A DNA stretch of 64,000 nt. Source: Arthrobacter sp. NtRootA1. Lineage in GTDB: Bacteria > Actinomycetota > Actinomycetes > Actinomycetales > Micrococcaceae. This document shows, piece after piece, positions 17,145 to 25,245 of this stretch; position 1 is the stretch's first letter, and each line of letters begins with the position of its first letter. The stretch is taken from NCBI RefSeq assembly GCF_019976975.1, contig NZ_AP024630.1, positions 1,984,001-2,048,000 on the forward strand, in the 5' to 3' direction. A program made the position numbers and the translations under genes. Below the pieces are notes generated by a model, which did no database searches, was not told where the DNA came from, and worked only from the letters and a program-made list of their open reading frames with translations.

Positions 17145-18572
17145 ATGACACTCAACTCGGCGACCACCACGCCCACGGACCGCGAACTCTTTGCAGGGCT
17201 CCTTAGCACTCAGCGCTCCGCATTCTTGCGCGCCGGCGCGCCGTCTTTGGCTGCGAGGCGAAGCGACCTGAGGAAGCTCAAGGCCGCGCTAATCTCCCGC
17301 CGCGCTGACATCGAGGACGCCATCAACGCCGACTTCGGCAATCGATCCCGACACGAGACAGCAATGATGGAAGTGCTCGGCGTCGTCCAAGGAATTGACT
17401 ACCTCCTAAGGCGTCTTCCCCGTTTCATGCGACCGACGCGTCGCCACATCAGTTTGTCGATGCGTGCAGGAAGCAACTACATCGAGTACCAGCCGCTCGG
17501 CGTCGTCGGGGTCATCTCGCCATGGAACTACCCTGTCAACCTCTCGCTTATGCCCGTGGTCACCGCGATCGCAGCCGGCAACCGTGTAATGCTCAAGCCT
17601 TCGAAGTTCACCCCGGCGACAAATGCCCTCCTGGAGTCGATGATCGGCGAGAACTTCCCGGAGGACCAGGTGGCTGTGGTCTCAGGTGACGGAGCGGCGT
17701 TCTCGTCCTTGCCATTCGACCATCTGGTCTTTACCGGGAGCACGGCGGTCGGGAAGGCAGTGATGAAGGCGGCGAGCGAGAACCTTGTCCCGGTCACGCT
17801 GGAACTTGGCGGAAAGTCGCCAACGATCGTCGCGAAGGGCCGCGTCCAGGACTCGACGGTTTCCTCCATAGTTTTCGGGAAGCTACTCAGCGGCGGGCAG
17901 ACGTGCATTGCCCCTGACTACGCGATGGTGCACGCAACCGACGTCGACACCTTTGTTAGCAGCTACGATCGGCTGGTGAAGGCGGCCTACCCTAATGGCC
18001 CGACGAGCAAGGATTACACCTCAATCGTCAATGAGCAGCAATATTCTGATCTTCTCGAGCTGCTCGACGATGCGCGGGCTCGCGGGGCGCGGATTATCGA
18101 GGTCGGGCACCGGCCAGGCGACGCCTCCCGCCGCCCCCATACCCTCGCGCCCACAATCGTGCTGGGCGTTACCGATGAGATGCGGATCTCCGAGGAAGAA
18201 ATTTTCGGCCCCATCCTCCCGGTGTTCTCCTACGGGACCATCGATGAAGCCATTGACTACGTGAACGACCGGCCGCGCCCGCTCGCGCTTTACTACTTCG
18301 GCCGGGATGACGCAGACCGGCGCAAGGTCCTGGAGCGCACGACGTCCGGCAACGTCACGGTCAACGGAACCCTGATGCACGTGGCGCAGGATGACCTTCC
18401 CTTCGGTGGTGTCGGCGACAGCGGCATGGGCAGGTATCACGGGATTGAAGGTTTCCGGGCGCTCAGCCACCCCAAGGGCATTTTTGTACAAGGCCGCTGG
18501 AGTGCCCTCAATCTCCTGCGCGCACCCTTCGGCAGGCGCGCCGATGCCCTTCTGAACTTCTTCTTGCGATAA
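17145..18572 (+). CDS. Aldehyde dehydrogenase, coniferyl-aldehyde type
   Basis: A 475-residue aldehyde dehydrogenase. Glu220 in VTLELGGKSP is the general base and Cys254 in GGQTCIAPDY the nucleophile; FTGSTAVGK is the NAD site. The CIAPDY context and short C terminus match the coniferyl-aldehyde dehydrogenase/class 3 group. AAGGAA precedes the ATG. It oxidises an aldehyde, possibly aromatic or fatty, to the acid. It likely shares the SDR promoter under the divergent TetR. Confidence 0.88.
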   Translation: MTLNSATTTPTDRELFAGLLSTQRSAFLRAGAPSLAARRSDLRKLKAALISRRADIEDAINADFGNRSRHETAMMEVLGVVQGIDYLLRRLPRFMRPTRRHISLSMRAGSNYIEYQPLGVVGVISPWNYPVNLSLMPVVTAIAAGNRVMLKPSKFTPATNALLESMIGENFPEDQVAVVSGDGAAFSSLPFDHLVFTGSTAVGKAVMKAASENLVPVTLELGGKSPTIVAKGRVQDSTVSSIVFGKLLSGGQTCIAPDYAMVHATDVDTFVSSYDRLVKAAYPNGPTSKDYTSIVNEQQYSDLLELLDDARARGARIIEVGHRPGDASRRPHTLAPTIVLGVTDEMRISEEEIFGPILPVFSYGTIDEAIDYVNDRPRPLALYYFGRDDADRRKVLERTTSGNVTVNGTLMHVAQDDLPFGGVGDSGMGRYHGIEGFRALSHPKGIFVQGRWSALNLLRAPFGRRADALLNFFLR

Positions 18573-18613
18573 ACCCCGCGACCTCTGTAGGCGACATCAC
18601 AAAATCGCCTTGC

Positions 18614-18647
18614 GTGACATGGGCAAGCAGCCTATGCTTATGTCACA
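18614..18647. promoter_or_regulatory. GTGACAT/ATGTCAC inverted repeat
   Basis: GTGACAT (18614-18620) and ATGTCAC (18640-18646) are perfect inverted arms 19 bp apart. The right arm sits in CTATGCTTATGTCACA (18632-18647), which is repeated exactly at 24024-24039 before the MBL gene. It lies about 77 bp upstream of the hydrolase ATG. Confidence 0.5.
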
Positions 18648-18723
18648 TGAACGAGCGGATGGAAGCTGACACACATCGACCCGCACTCGATTCACGCAAC
18701 GCCATTGTCAAAGGAGACATATT

Positions 18724-19884
18724 ATGAGTACCCCTGCCAGCCATCCGCAGACAGTCGTTTTGGTCCACGGCTACATGGACGACGGCGAAATCTGGGCCGA
18801 TGTCCGAACCGGACTCGAGGAGCGGTCCATCCCCGCCCTAGCTCTTTCGCTTGCCGGAATGGGCGACCGCACCACTGACGCAGGGCCCTACACCTTGAAC
18901 CGCTGGGCAGATGATCTGACAGCCCAGCTCAACACAGTCGACGGTGAGGTTGTCCTGGTCGGGCACAGCATGGGCAGCCAGATCGCCGAGCTTGCCGCCG
19001 CGCGCTTGGGTGATCGGGTTCGTGCCCTCGTTCTTATCAACCCGATTCCCCTCGCCGGCACTCAGTTGCCAGCGGAGCAGATCGCGCCTTTCCAGCAGCC
19101 CGATCTTTCCTTGGAAGGACAAAAAGGGTTTCGGCGTAGCTTGTCGACGTCCTTCCCGGACGCGGAGCTGGACCGCCTCTCCGCCGTTGCCTTGAACGTA
19201 GCACCCACCACCATCGCCGCGACCGCAACCGCTTGGAACGAGGGGCATCCTGACGGTAGTGGACCGAGCGGCTACCGGGGTCCAGTCACCATTCTGCGTG
19301 GAGCCAACGACCCCTTTGTCACCACTGAAATCGTCTCCTCGTACGTCGCACCTCGCTTTGAAGACGCGACCGAGGCCAGCATTCCCGACGCCGGCCACTG
19401 GCCGCACGTGGAAAACCCGGCAGTGGTGGCGGCCAAGATTGCGGACACAGTGAACGCTGAATCCACGAACGAGCGTCCCGCCCAGGCGTGGCAGAGCGCT
19501 TTCGAACAAAAGAGCGAAGAAGGCTTCGCCGCGGCCCTGGCGCTCGACGTCCGGCTGGAGGCCAGTGCCCTGGCCAAACCCGTCCAGGGTAAGGACAAGA
19601 TCAAGGCTGTGATGGCAGCGGTCAGTGGTGTTTACGAATCACTTGAGTTCGTTCACCAGGTCCAGGACGGCGAACGCACCTATCTCGAATGGCGGGCCGC
19701 CGCGTTCGGGGGCTTCGCGATGAAGGGCATCACCATCCTCAAGCGTGACGAAGCGGGGCTCATCGCCGAGATTGCTATCCACCACCGTCCGCTGGGTGCC
19801 GTCATGCAGATCGCCTCCAAAGTCGGGCCTACCTTGGCCGGCGTCCTTACTCCTGACTACTTCACTTATACGGAAGGTAAATAA
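18724..19884 (+). CDS. Alpha/beta hydrolase fused to a SnoaL/NTF2-like domain
   Basis: A 386-residue protein. Residues 1-250 are an alpha/beta hydrolase with nucleophile Ser82 in VLVGHSMGS, an HG oxyanion motif at 15-16, and His in DAGHWPHVENP. Residues from about 258 form a separate alpha+beta domain (AWQSAFEQKSEEGFAAALALDVRLEA...) like SnoaL/NTF2 small-ligand domains. AAAGGAG precedes the ATG. It begins a tightly packed run with a second hydrolase, a crotonase and a flavin reductase. The fused domain suggests a specialised substrate, which is unknown. Confidence 0.8.
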   Translation: MSTPASHPQTVVLVHGYMDDGEIWADVRTGLEERSIPALALSLAGMGDRTTDAGPYTLNRWADDLTAQLNTVDGEVVLVGHSMGSQIAELAAARLGDRVRALVLINPIPLAGTQLPAEQIAPFQQPDLSLEGQKGFRRSLSTSFPDAELDRLSAVALNVAPTTIAATATAWNEGHPDGSGPSGYRGPVTILRGANDPFVTTEIVSSYVAPRFEDATEASIPDAGHWPHVENPAVVAAKIADTVNAESTNERPAQAWQSAFEQKSEEGFAAALALDVRLEASALAKPVQGKDKIKAVMAAVSGVYESLEFVHQVQDGERTYLEWRAAAFGGFAMKGITILKRDEAGLIAEIAIHHRPLGAVMQIASKVGPTLAGVLTPDYFTYTEGK

Positions 19885-19885
19885 C

Positions 19886-20794
19886 ATGACCGAACGCACC
19901 GACGTCGAGTTCTTAACCGACGATGGCCTGACGCTGCGCGCCTGGCTCTACCTGCCCCAGCAACCGGGCCCACGACCTGCGATCACCATGGCGCATGGGT
20001 TTGGCGGCACTCGCGAAATGGGCCTGGACCGGTACGCCCGCAAGTTCGCGGACGCCGGATTCGTGGTGATGGTGCATGACCATCGCTCGTTTGGAGCCAG
20101 CGACGGTGTTCCCCGCAACGACGTCGAGCCATGGCGCCAGATTGCGGACTGGCGTCGCGCGATCACCTACTTGGAGACAAGGCCGGAAGTCGACGCCGGA
20201 CGCATCGGCGTCTGGGGGACGAGCTTTGCCGGTGGCCACAGTATCGTTCTCGGCGCGACCGATGTGCGCATCAAGTGCGCCGTCGCGCAGGTCCCCACGA
20301 TCAGTGGGTTTGAGCAGTGGCAGCGTAAGGTAGCGCCCGAGCGGGTCGAAGGATTTGAACTTACCGCACTGGAGGATGAACGTGCGCGGGCTGCCGGCGC
20401 TGAGCCCCGCTATGTGGATACGATTGGTGACGGCCCTGGTTCCGCTGCCCTGTTCACCTCCCCGGACGCAGTGCGCTTCCACCGTGACGTGGTCCCCCCG
20501 GGCGAAATGAACAACACTGTCACCCTCCGTTCAAACCGGGCATCCCGCCTCTACGAGCCGGGCGTTTGGATCGGACGCGTCTCGCCCACACCGCTCATGA
20601 TGATTGTGGAAACTGCCGAAACCGTTATTCCGGCTGACATCCAGCTGGCAGCCTACGAGCGGGCCCTGCAGCCCAAGGAGCTGGTGCTCCTGCCTGGCGG
20701 TCATTTCGACGCCTACGACGTGCAGTTTGACGAATCCAGCGATGCAGCTCTCATGTGGTTCAGCACGCATCTTGGCCACGCCGCCACCCCCTGA
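19886..20794 (+). CDS. Alpha/beta hydrolase (dienelactone/acyl hydrolase type)
   Basis: A 302-residue hydrolase starting two bases after the preceding stop, with GGAAGG upstream. The fold begins LTLRAWLYLPQQ, the oxyanion region is AHGFGG at 37-42, the nucleophile is Ser113 in GTSFAGG, and the base is the His of LLPGGHFDAY. It resembles the group of cytoplasmic acyl hydrolases related to dienelactone hydrolase and X-Pro peptidase folds. Context suggests cleavage of an ester or C-C bond in the same pathway. Confidence 0.82.
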   Translation: MTERTDVEFLTDDGLTLRAWLYLPQQPGPRPAITMAHGFGGTREMGLDRYARKFADAGFVVMVHDHRSFGASDGVPRNDVEPWRQIADWRRAITYLETRPEVDAGRIGVWGTSFAGGHSIVLGATDVRIKCAVAQVPTISGFEQWQRKVAPERVEGFELTALEDERARAAGAEPRYVDTIGDGPGSAALFTSPDAVRFHRDVVPPGEMNNTVTLRSNRASRLYEPGVWIGRVSPTPLMMIVETAETVIPADIQLAAYERALQPKELVLLPGGHFDAYDVQFDESSDAALMWFSTHLGHAATP

Positions 20795-20805
20795 GGAGAT
20801 CAAAC

Positions 20806-21594
20806 ATGCCACACCTACGCGCAGACTTTGAAGATGGGCTAGCAACACTGACCCTCTCCAACCCACCGCAAAACCGCATCGACGACGAGCTCATCGAAGA
20901 CCTCTCTGCTGCCCTGGACAAGTTCGACCAGAATGGCACCCGCGCGGTGCTGGTCACCTCCGAAGGCCCTGACTTCTGCTTCGGCGGCGAGATCTCAACC
21001 TGGCCGGAAGCCTCCCAGGCAGAGCTGAGGACCAGCATCGGACGCGGCAACGCCGTACTGAACCGGTTCGAGTCCCTCAATGTCCCGGTCGTCATCGCAG
21101 TCCAAGGCTACTGCCTGGGTGGCGGCCTTGAGCTCGCGATCCGCGGAGACATCATCTTCGCCGCAGACACTGCACGTTTCGGGCACCCGGAGCAGACGAT
21201 CGGAATCGTGACCCTGCTGGGTGGCGTCTATCGGGTAGCCGAGCGCGTCGGCTACGCCCGGGCCATGGAGTGGGCGATGACCTCGGAGTTGATCAGCGCT
21301 GCCACCATGCACGACGCCGGGCTCCTCAACAGAGTTGTCCCCGAACCTGAACTGCTCGCCGAGGCAACAGCCTTCGCGCGCCGTCTTGCCGCTGGCCCCA
21401 CCCGCGCCCATGGGGTTCACAAGACACTCCTGCGCGAGTGGAAGACCGGCGGCGTTTCGGCCGCCGACGCTGCACTCGTCGATCTCGGTGTGCCGCTGTT
21501 CGAGACTGACGACGCTTCGCGCGCCTTACTGGCGGCCCGTTCCGCCCTCCAAGCGGGCGCACCGCGTCCCGCAATGAACTTCCAAGGATGCTGA
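20806..21594 (+). CDS. Enoyl-CoA hydratase/isomerase family protein
   Basis: A 262-residue crotonase-fold protein. The oxyanion-hole segments are DFCFGGEIS and QGYCLGGGLELAIRGD. The usual second catalytic Glu of the hydratase subgroup is replaced around HPEQTIGIVTLLGG, so hydration is less certain than for the homologue at 34888. GAGGAG precedes the ATG. It may be a CoA-ester isomerase, hydrolase or lyase acting with the two neighbouring hydrolases. Confidence 0.82.
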   Translation: MPHLRADFEDGLATLTLSNPPQNRIDDELIEDLSAALDKFDQNGTRAVLVTSEGPDFCFGGEISTWPEASQAELRTSIGRGNAVLNRFESLNVPVVIAVQGYCLGGGLELAIRGDIIFAADTARFGHPEQTIGIVTLLGGVYRVAERVGYARAMEWAMTSELISAATMHDAGLLNRVVPEPELLAEATAFARRLAAGPTRAHGVHKTLLREWKTGGVSAADAALVDLGVPLFETDDASRALLAARSALQAGAPRPAMNFQGC

Positions 21595-21604
21595 GGAACC
21601 CCAC

Positions 21605-22321
21605 ATGAACATTGACCCCAACGACCTCGATGCCGCTTCGAACTACAAACTGCTGATCGGAAGCGTCATTCCTCGGCCCATCGCCTGGGTCAGCACCGTT
21701 TCGACAGACGGCATCGGCAATCTGGCCCCGATCTCGTTCTTCACTGTCGTCGGGCGCAAACCCCCGAGAGTCTCCCTTACGTTCCAACCCCGCGCGGACG
21801 GTGTAAACCTGAAAGACACCTTCATCAATATCCGCGACACCGGAGAGTTCGTCTCGAATATGGCGACCTTCCCCCAAGCCGCAGACGTGCAGCTGTCTGC
21901 TGTCGACTACCCATCCGATGTGGACGAGTTCGAAGTCCTGGGACTCGAGACCACGCCCTCATCCGCCGTCGTACCGCCTCGCCTCGCTGAAGCGCCGATC
22001 GCGCTTGAATGCAAAGTGTTCCAAATATTCTCTTCCCCTGACGGCCTCGGCAATGTGGTGTGGGCCGACGTCGTCAGCTTCTACGTGCGCGATGATCTCT
22101 ATCTCCCGTCCGGCCGCATAGACATCCCAGCGCTCTCACCCATCGGTCGACTCGCGGCAGAGTTCAGCGTCACAGACACTACCTTTGTACCTCCGCTGGA
22201 ACCCGACGAACTCCTGCGCCGCAGTAGCCAACGGATGCGCAGGCTCGACGGCCGTAGCGATGACTTCGCCGCCGTCGACTCGGCCGCCTGGTCTGCTTCA
22301 GGCGCCGTCGCCGGGGACTAG
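21605..22321 (+). CDS. Flavin reductase-like FMN-binding protein
   Basis: A 238-residue protein of the flavin reductase (DIM6/NTAB) family. The core YKLLIGSVIPRPIAWVSTVS, APISFFTVVGRKPP and DTGEFVSN pattern binds FMN. GAGGAA precedes the ATG, 10 bp after the crotonase gene. It would supply reduced flavin to a monooxygenase, but no two-component oxygenase is present in the window. It may alternatively act directly as an FMN oxidoreductase. Confidence 0.82.
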   Translation: MNIDPNDLDAASNYKLLIGSVIPRPIAWVSTVSTDGIGNLAPISFFTVVGRKPPRVSLTFQPRADGVNLKDTFINIRDTGEFVSNMATFPQAADVQLSAVDYPSDVDEFEVLGLETTPSSAVVPPRLAEAPIALECKVFQIFSSPDGLGNVVWADVVSFYVRDDLYLPSGRIDIPALSPIGRLAAEFSVTDTTFVPPLEPDELLRRSSQRMRRLDGRSDDFAAVDSAAWSASGAVAGD

Positions 22322-22378
22322 ACACAACAGCGGTCTCGACGCCGAAGGAGGAACAGGCACTACCACCGCTCGCCGCCA

Positions 22379-22407
22379 GGTCCCCCCGCGCCAGGCGCGG
22401 GGGGACC
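22379..22407 (+). terminator. Rho-independent terminator
   Basis: A perfect 14-bp GC-rich stem (22379-22392 with 22394-22407) with a single-base apex is followed by AGTTTTAAGTTCTT. The real loop must open a few pairs. It probably ends the 18.7-22.3 kb transcript. Confidence 0.8.
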
Positions 22408-22495
22408 AGTTTTAAGTTCTTCAAACCCACGTGGAGTACGGCAATGGTGCCGTACGACTCTTCACCGGCTCAACGCCGAGATTGGTGATACCCCC

Positions 22496-23866
22496 ATGTC
22501 CAATACCGATGCGAAAATCGGCACTCCTGATGCTGACACTCCCACCTCCGTCCAGTCTCTCCTTGATGCCGCACCATTCGGACGGCGGCGCGTAATTATT
22601 TTCGTCCTCGCGTTCCTCGCCATGATGCTCGAAGGCATCGAAGTACAGATGTGGGGTTTCGTTTACCCGCAGATCATCGCCGAGTGGGGCACCTCGCTGA
22701 CCACCATCACCACCATCGTGACCGTCGGCGTGGTCGCGCTGACCCTCGGCGCAATGGTCGCTGGCCCGCTCGCCGACCGCCTCGGACGCAAGCCCATCGT
22801 TGTTGTGGGGGCCGCAGCGTTCGGTCTGGCGACGCTCGGTGGTGCGCTGGCAACCAATGAGTTGATGCTCGGGACTACCCGGACTATCGCCTGTCTGGGC
22901 CTCGGAGCGGTCATGCCCCTGGTGATCACCCTTGTCGCCGAGATCATGCCGTCCCGACGCAGAACGAACATCGTCGGCATCACTTTCGCCGGTTTCCCGC
23001 TCGGTACCGTCGTTACGGGTGCCCTTGCTGGCGCCCTTATTCCGGCACTGGGCTGGCGTGCGCTGTTGGGCGTCGGCGGTATCCTCGCGCTGATTCTCGT
23101 CCCACTGCTGGCATGGGGAATGCCCGAGTCGGTCGCGTTCCTGGCGCGGAGGGGACACCGGACCCGTTTGGATCAGGTCCTCGTCAAGATCGTTCCTGAC
23201 TTCAAAACTACAGATCTCGCCCACATAGCGCCCGTGACCACGGTATCTCAGCCACGCAGCATCGGAACGCTGTTGTCCCGCCGCTACATCAGAGATGCAA
23301 TCGTCGTCTGGTTCTGCTACTTCGTCACTGCAGGCGTGGTCTACATCTTCCTCAATTACCTGCCCTTGATCGCCAGCGCAATCGGAGCGAGCGCAGCCGT
23401 CGCCGGACTCGCGGTTGCGCTGATGGGCATCCTCGGGGTCGTGGGCGCCCTATCGATCGGGTACCTCATGTCGAAGTTCGGGAGGCACCTTGTCATCGGG
23501 TTGTACTTCACGCTGGCCGCCACAACGGTATGGGTGATGGCGTCGGTGAGCCTTGCGGCAGGGGTGCTCATCGGAGTCAGCGCCATCATCGGTTTCACAG
23601 TCGTAGGTCTGAACAGCGGCATGAACGCCTTCAGCACTGCTGACGAGGTATTCCCTGTCGAAAGCCGCGCCACCGGCGTGTCCTGGATGCACGGTTTCGG
23701 GAAAGCCGGATCAATCGTCAGCGGATTCTTCGGAGGCACGATGCTTGCCGCTGGCTGGGGTATCGGACAGATCTACTTCACGCTCGGATTCCCGTTGATA
23801 CTCGGCGCGATCGCTATTGCCGCACTGCGGTGGTCGGGGCGCCGCAGGACGAGCGTTTCCAGCTGA
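22496..23866 (+). CDS. MFS transporter, aromatic acid:H+ symporter (AAHS) type
   Basis: A 456-residue, 12-helix MFS protein. Helix 1 ends LEGIEVQMWGFVYPQI, in the place of the D/E-G-x-D motif of AAHS carriers. The loop GPLADRLGRKPIV matches the AAHS DG-(K)-[LADR-x-GRK] pattern, and PESVAFL sits after helix 6. The ribosome site is weak. Aromatic or small organic acid uptake fits the coniferyl-type dehydrogenase upstream. The strong terminator at 22379 means it has its own promoter. Confidence 0.82.
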   Translation: MSNTDAKIGTPDADTPTSVQSLLDAAPFGRRRVIIFVLAFLAMMLEGIEVQMWGFVYPQIIAEWGTSLTTITTIVTVGVVALTLGAMVAGPLADRLGRKPIVVVGAAAFGLATLGGALATNELMLGTTRTIACLGLGAVMPLVITLVAEIMPSRRRTNIVGITFAGFPLGTVVTGALAGALIPALGWRALLGVGGILALILVPLLAWGMPESVAFLARRGHRTRLDQVLVKIVPDFKTTDLAHIAPVTTVSQPRSIGTLLSRRYIRDAIVVWFCYFVTAGVVYIFLNYLPLIASAIGASAAVAGLAVALMGILGVVGALSIGYLMSKFGRHLVIGLYFTLAATTVWVMASVSLAAGVLIGVSAIIGFTVVGLNSGMNAFSTADEVFPVESRATGVSWMHGFGKAGSIVSGFFGGTMLAAGWGIGQIYFTLGFPLILGAIAIAALRWSGRRRTSVSS

Positions 23867-24023
23867 TTCCGAGGGCGAGAAGGCAAGCCCTATGAGGGCT
23901 GCCTTCTCGTACCGTTAATGCGGCAAGCTAGGTCCTCCTTCCATGGCCGTCCGGAGGAACCGGAGTCCGCCTTGGATCGGAGTCTGGTACATTCAAAGCC
24001 CCCCGATGATGCAAGCATAAATG

Positions 24024-24039
24024 CTATGCTTATGTCACA
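24024..24039. promoter_or_regulatory. Copy of CTATGCTTATGTCACA
   Basis: This 16-base sequence is identical to 18632-18647. It lies 33 bp before the MBL ATG, and AAGCAT/ATGCTT arms flank its left half. A shared operator or sigma-factor site is inferred. Confidence 0.5.
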
Positions 24040-24072
24040 ATTTGATTCATCAATTGAGCTAGGAGCAAGTCG

Positions 24073-24915
24073 ATGACGCAACTGCATTACGAGACGCTTG
24101 TGCTGGATGGCACTCCGAGGGCAGGGGATGGGCGGCTTCCGTCCGGCGAGTCTTTCGTCACGTCTCCGCTGACGTTGACTCTCATCACCGGTGAACGTGA
24201 CGCTGTGCTCGTGGATGCGCCATACACCTATGGCCAAATCGAACGGACTCGCAACTGGATCAAGGATTCCGGCAAGCGACTGGCCTTTGTGTACATCACC
24301 CACGGCCATGGGGATCACTGGCTCGGCGTGGAGGAGCTTCTCAAAGCCTTTCCGGACACAGCCGTTTACGCGACGGAGAGCACTCTGGCAAAGATGGCCA
24401 CAGAGGTAGTCGAGGGCCGCGCGGCGGTGTGGGACCCGGCACTACCAGGGTTAGTCCCTCCGGCATCACTGGTTGCAGAAGTGGTCCCCGAAGTTGGGTT
24501 GGAGCTGGAAGGAGAGAGGCTGGAGCCGATCCATTTGGGCCACACAGACACGGACGGCACCACGGCACTTTGGGTGCCATCCATCGAGCTGGTCGTCGCA
24601 GGTGATGCAATCTACAACGGAGCACATCAATACGTCCTCGAGTCAGGTGACGGAGGGCTGGAGCAATGGCTGGAGGCGATCGATAAGATCGAGGCGCTCT
24701 CGCCCAAGTACGTTGTGGCCGGGCACAAGGCGCCGGGGGCTGGGGACGATCCCTCCAACATTCAAGCGACGAGGCAGTATCTGCTTGATGCCCGTGACGC
24801 GCTGGCTGCCGCAGGTTCGCCAAAGGACTACTACGACACGATGCTGCGCCGCTACCCTCACCACGTGAATGCTTCACCTGTGTGGTACGGGGCCTTGGGG
24901 CTTTTGGGCGGTTGA
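24073..24915 (+). CDS. MBL-fold metallo-hydrolase
   Basis: A 280-residue metallo-beta-lactamase-fold enzyme. THGHGDHW gives metal ligands His77, His79, Asp81 and His82; GHTDTDG, VVAGDAIY and VAGHKAPG complete the site. AGGAG precedes the ATG. It is a paralogue of the gene at 8755 with the same C-terminal region. Its promoter shares a 16-bp element with the hydrolase operon at 18724, so it probably belongs to that pathway as a lactonase, thioesterase or similar. Confidence 0.87.
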   Translation: MTQLHYETLVLDGTPRAGDGRLPSGESFVTSPLTLTLITGERDAVLVDAPYTYGQIERTRNWIKDSGKRLAFVYITHGHGDHWLGVEELLKAFPDTAVYATESTLAKMATEVVEGRAAVWDPALPGLVPPASLVAEVVPEVGLELEGERLEPIHLGHTDTDGTTALWVPSIELVVAGDAIYNGAHQYVLESGDGGLEQWLEAIDKIEALSPKYVVAGHKAPGAGDDPSNIQATRQYLLDARDALAAAGSPKDYYDTMLRRYPHHVNASPVWYGALGLLGG

Positions 24916-25147
24916 TCGAGGCTTAGATGGGCCCGTCCCGGATTCACGTACTGGCCCAAGTTCGCCATGGGCAGGACGCGTGCTCAGCTCCCTGCACAAC
25001 CTACGCTTTTCCCGAATTTCCCTAAAGCCCGAGACGCCGGCCTGCCTTCCATAGAGATCGCGGGCCGGCTCTGGTTATCCGTCGGGTGCGCAGGTAGTTC
25101 AGCGGTTCTGTTCGGCCGACCTCCCGGGACCGGACGGTCCTGCATTT

Positions 25148-25175
25148 CCAACTACCTCCTTTGGGAGGTAGTTGG
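25148..25175. terminator. 12-bp perfect inverted repeat
   Basis: CCAACTACCTCC (25148-25159) pairs with GGAGGTAGTTGG (25164-25175) around a 4-base loop. It may be a terminator for the MBL gene or an operator, since it lies only 71 bp before the next ATG. Confidence 0.5.
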
Positions 25176-25196
25176 GTGTTCACGGCTGTCGCTACG

Positions 25197-25210
25197 GTGA
25201 GCTAAGTCAC
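25197..25210. promoter_or_regulatory. CRP/GlxR-like site
   Basis: GTGAGCTAAGTCAC matches GTGA-N6-TCAC, the core bound by CRP/GlxR-type regulators in actinobacteria. It is 36 bp upstream of the MHS transporter ATG. Confidence 0.4.
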
Positions 25211-25245
25211 AAACGCCATCGAGGCTGACATCAAAGGAGATTGCC

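Larger units (their letters stand above)
24916..25245. other. Gene-free stretch before the MHS transporter
   Basis: No gene was recognised in these 330 bp. It contains a 12-bp hairpin at 25148-25175 and a CRP/GlxR-like palindrome at 25197-25210, both listed separately. Confidence 0.7.
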
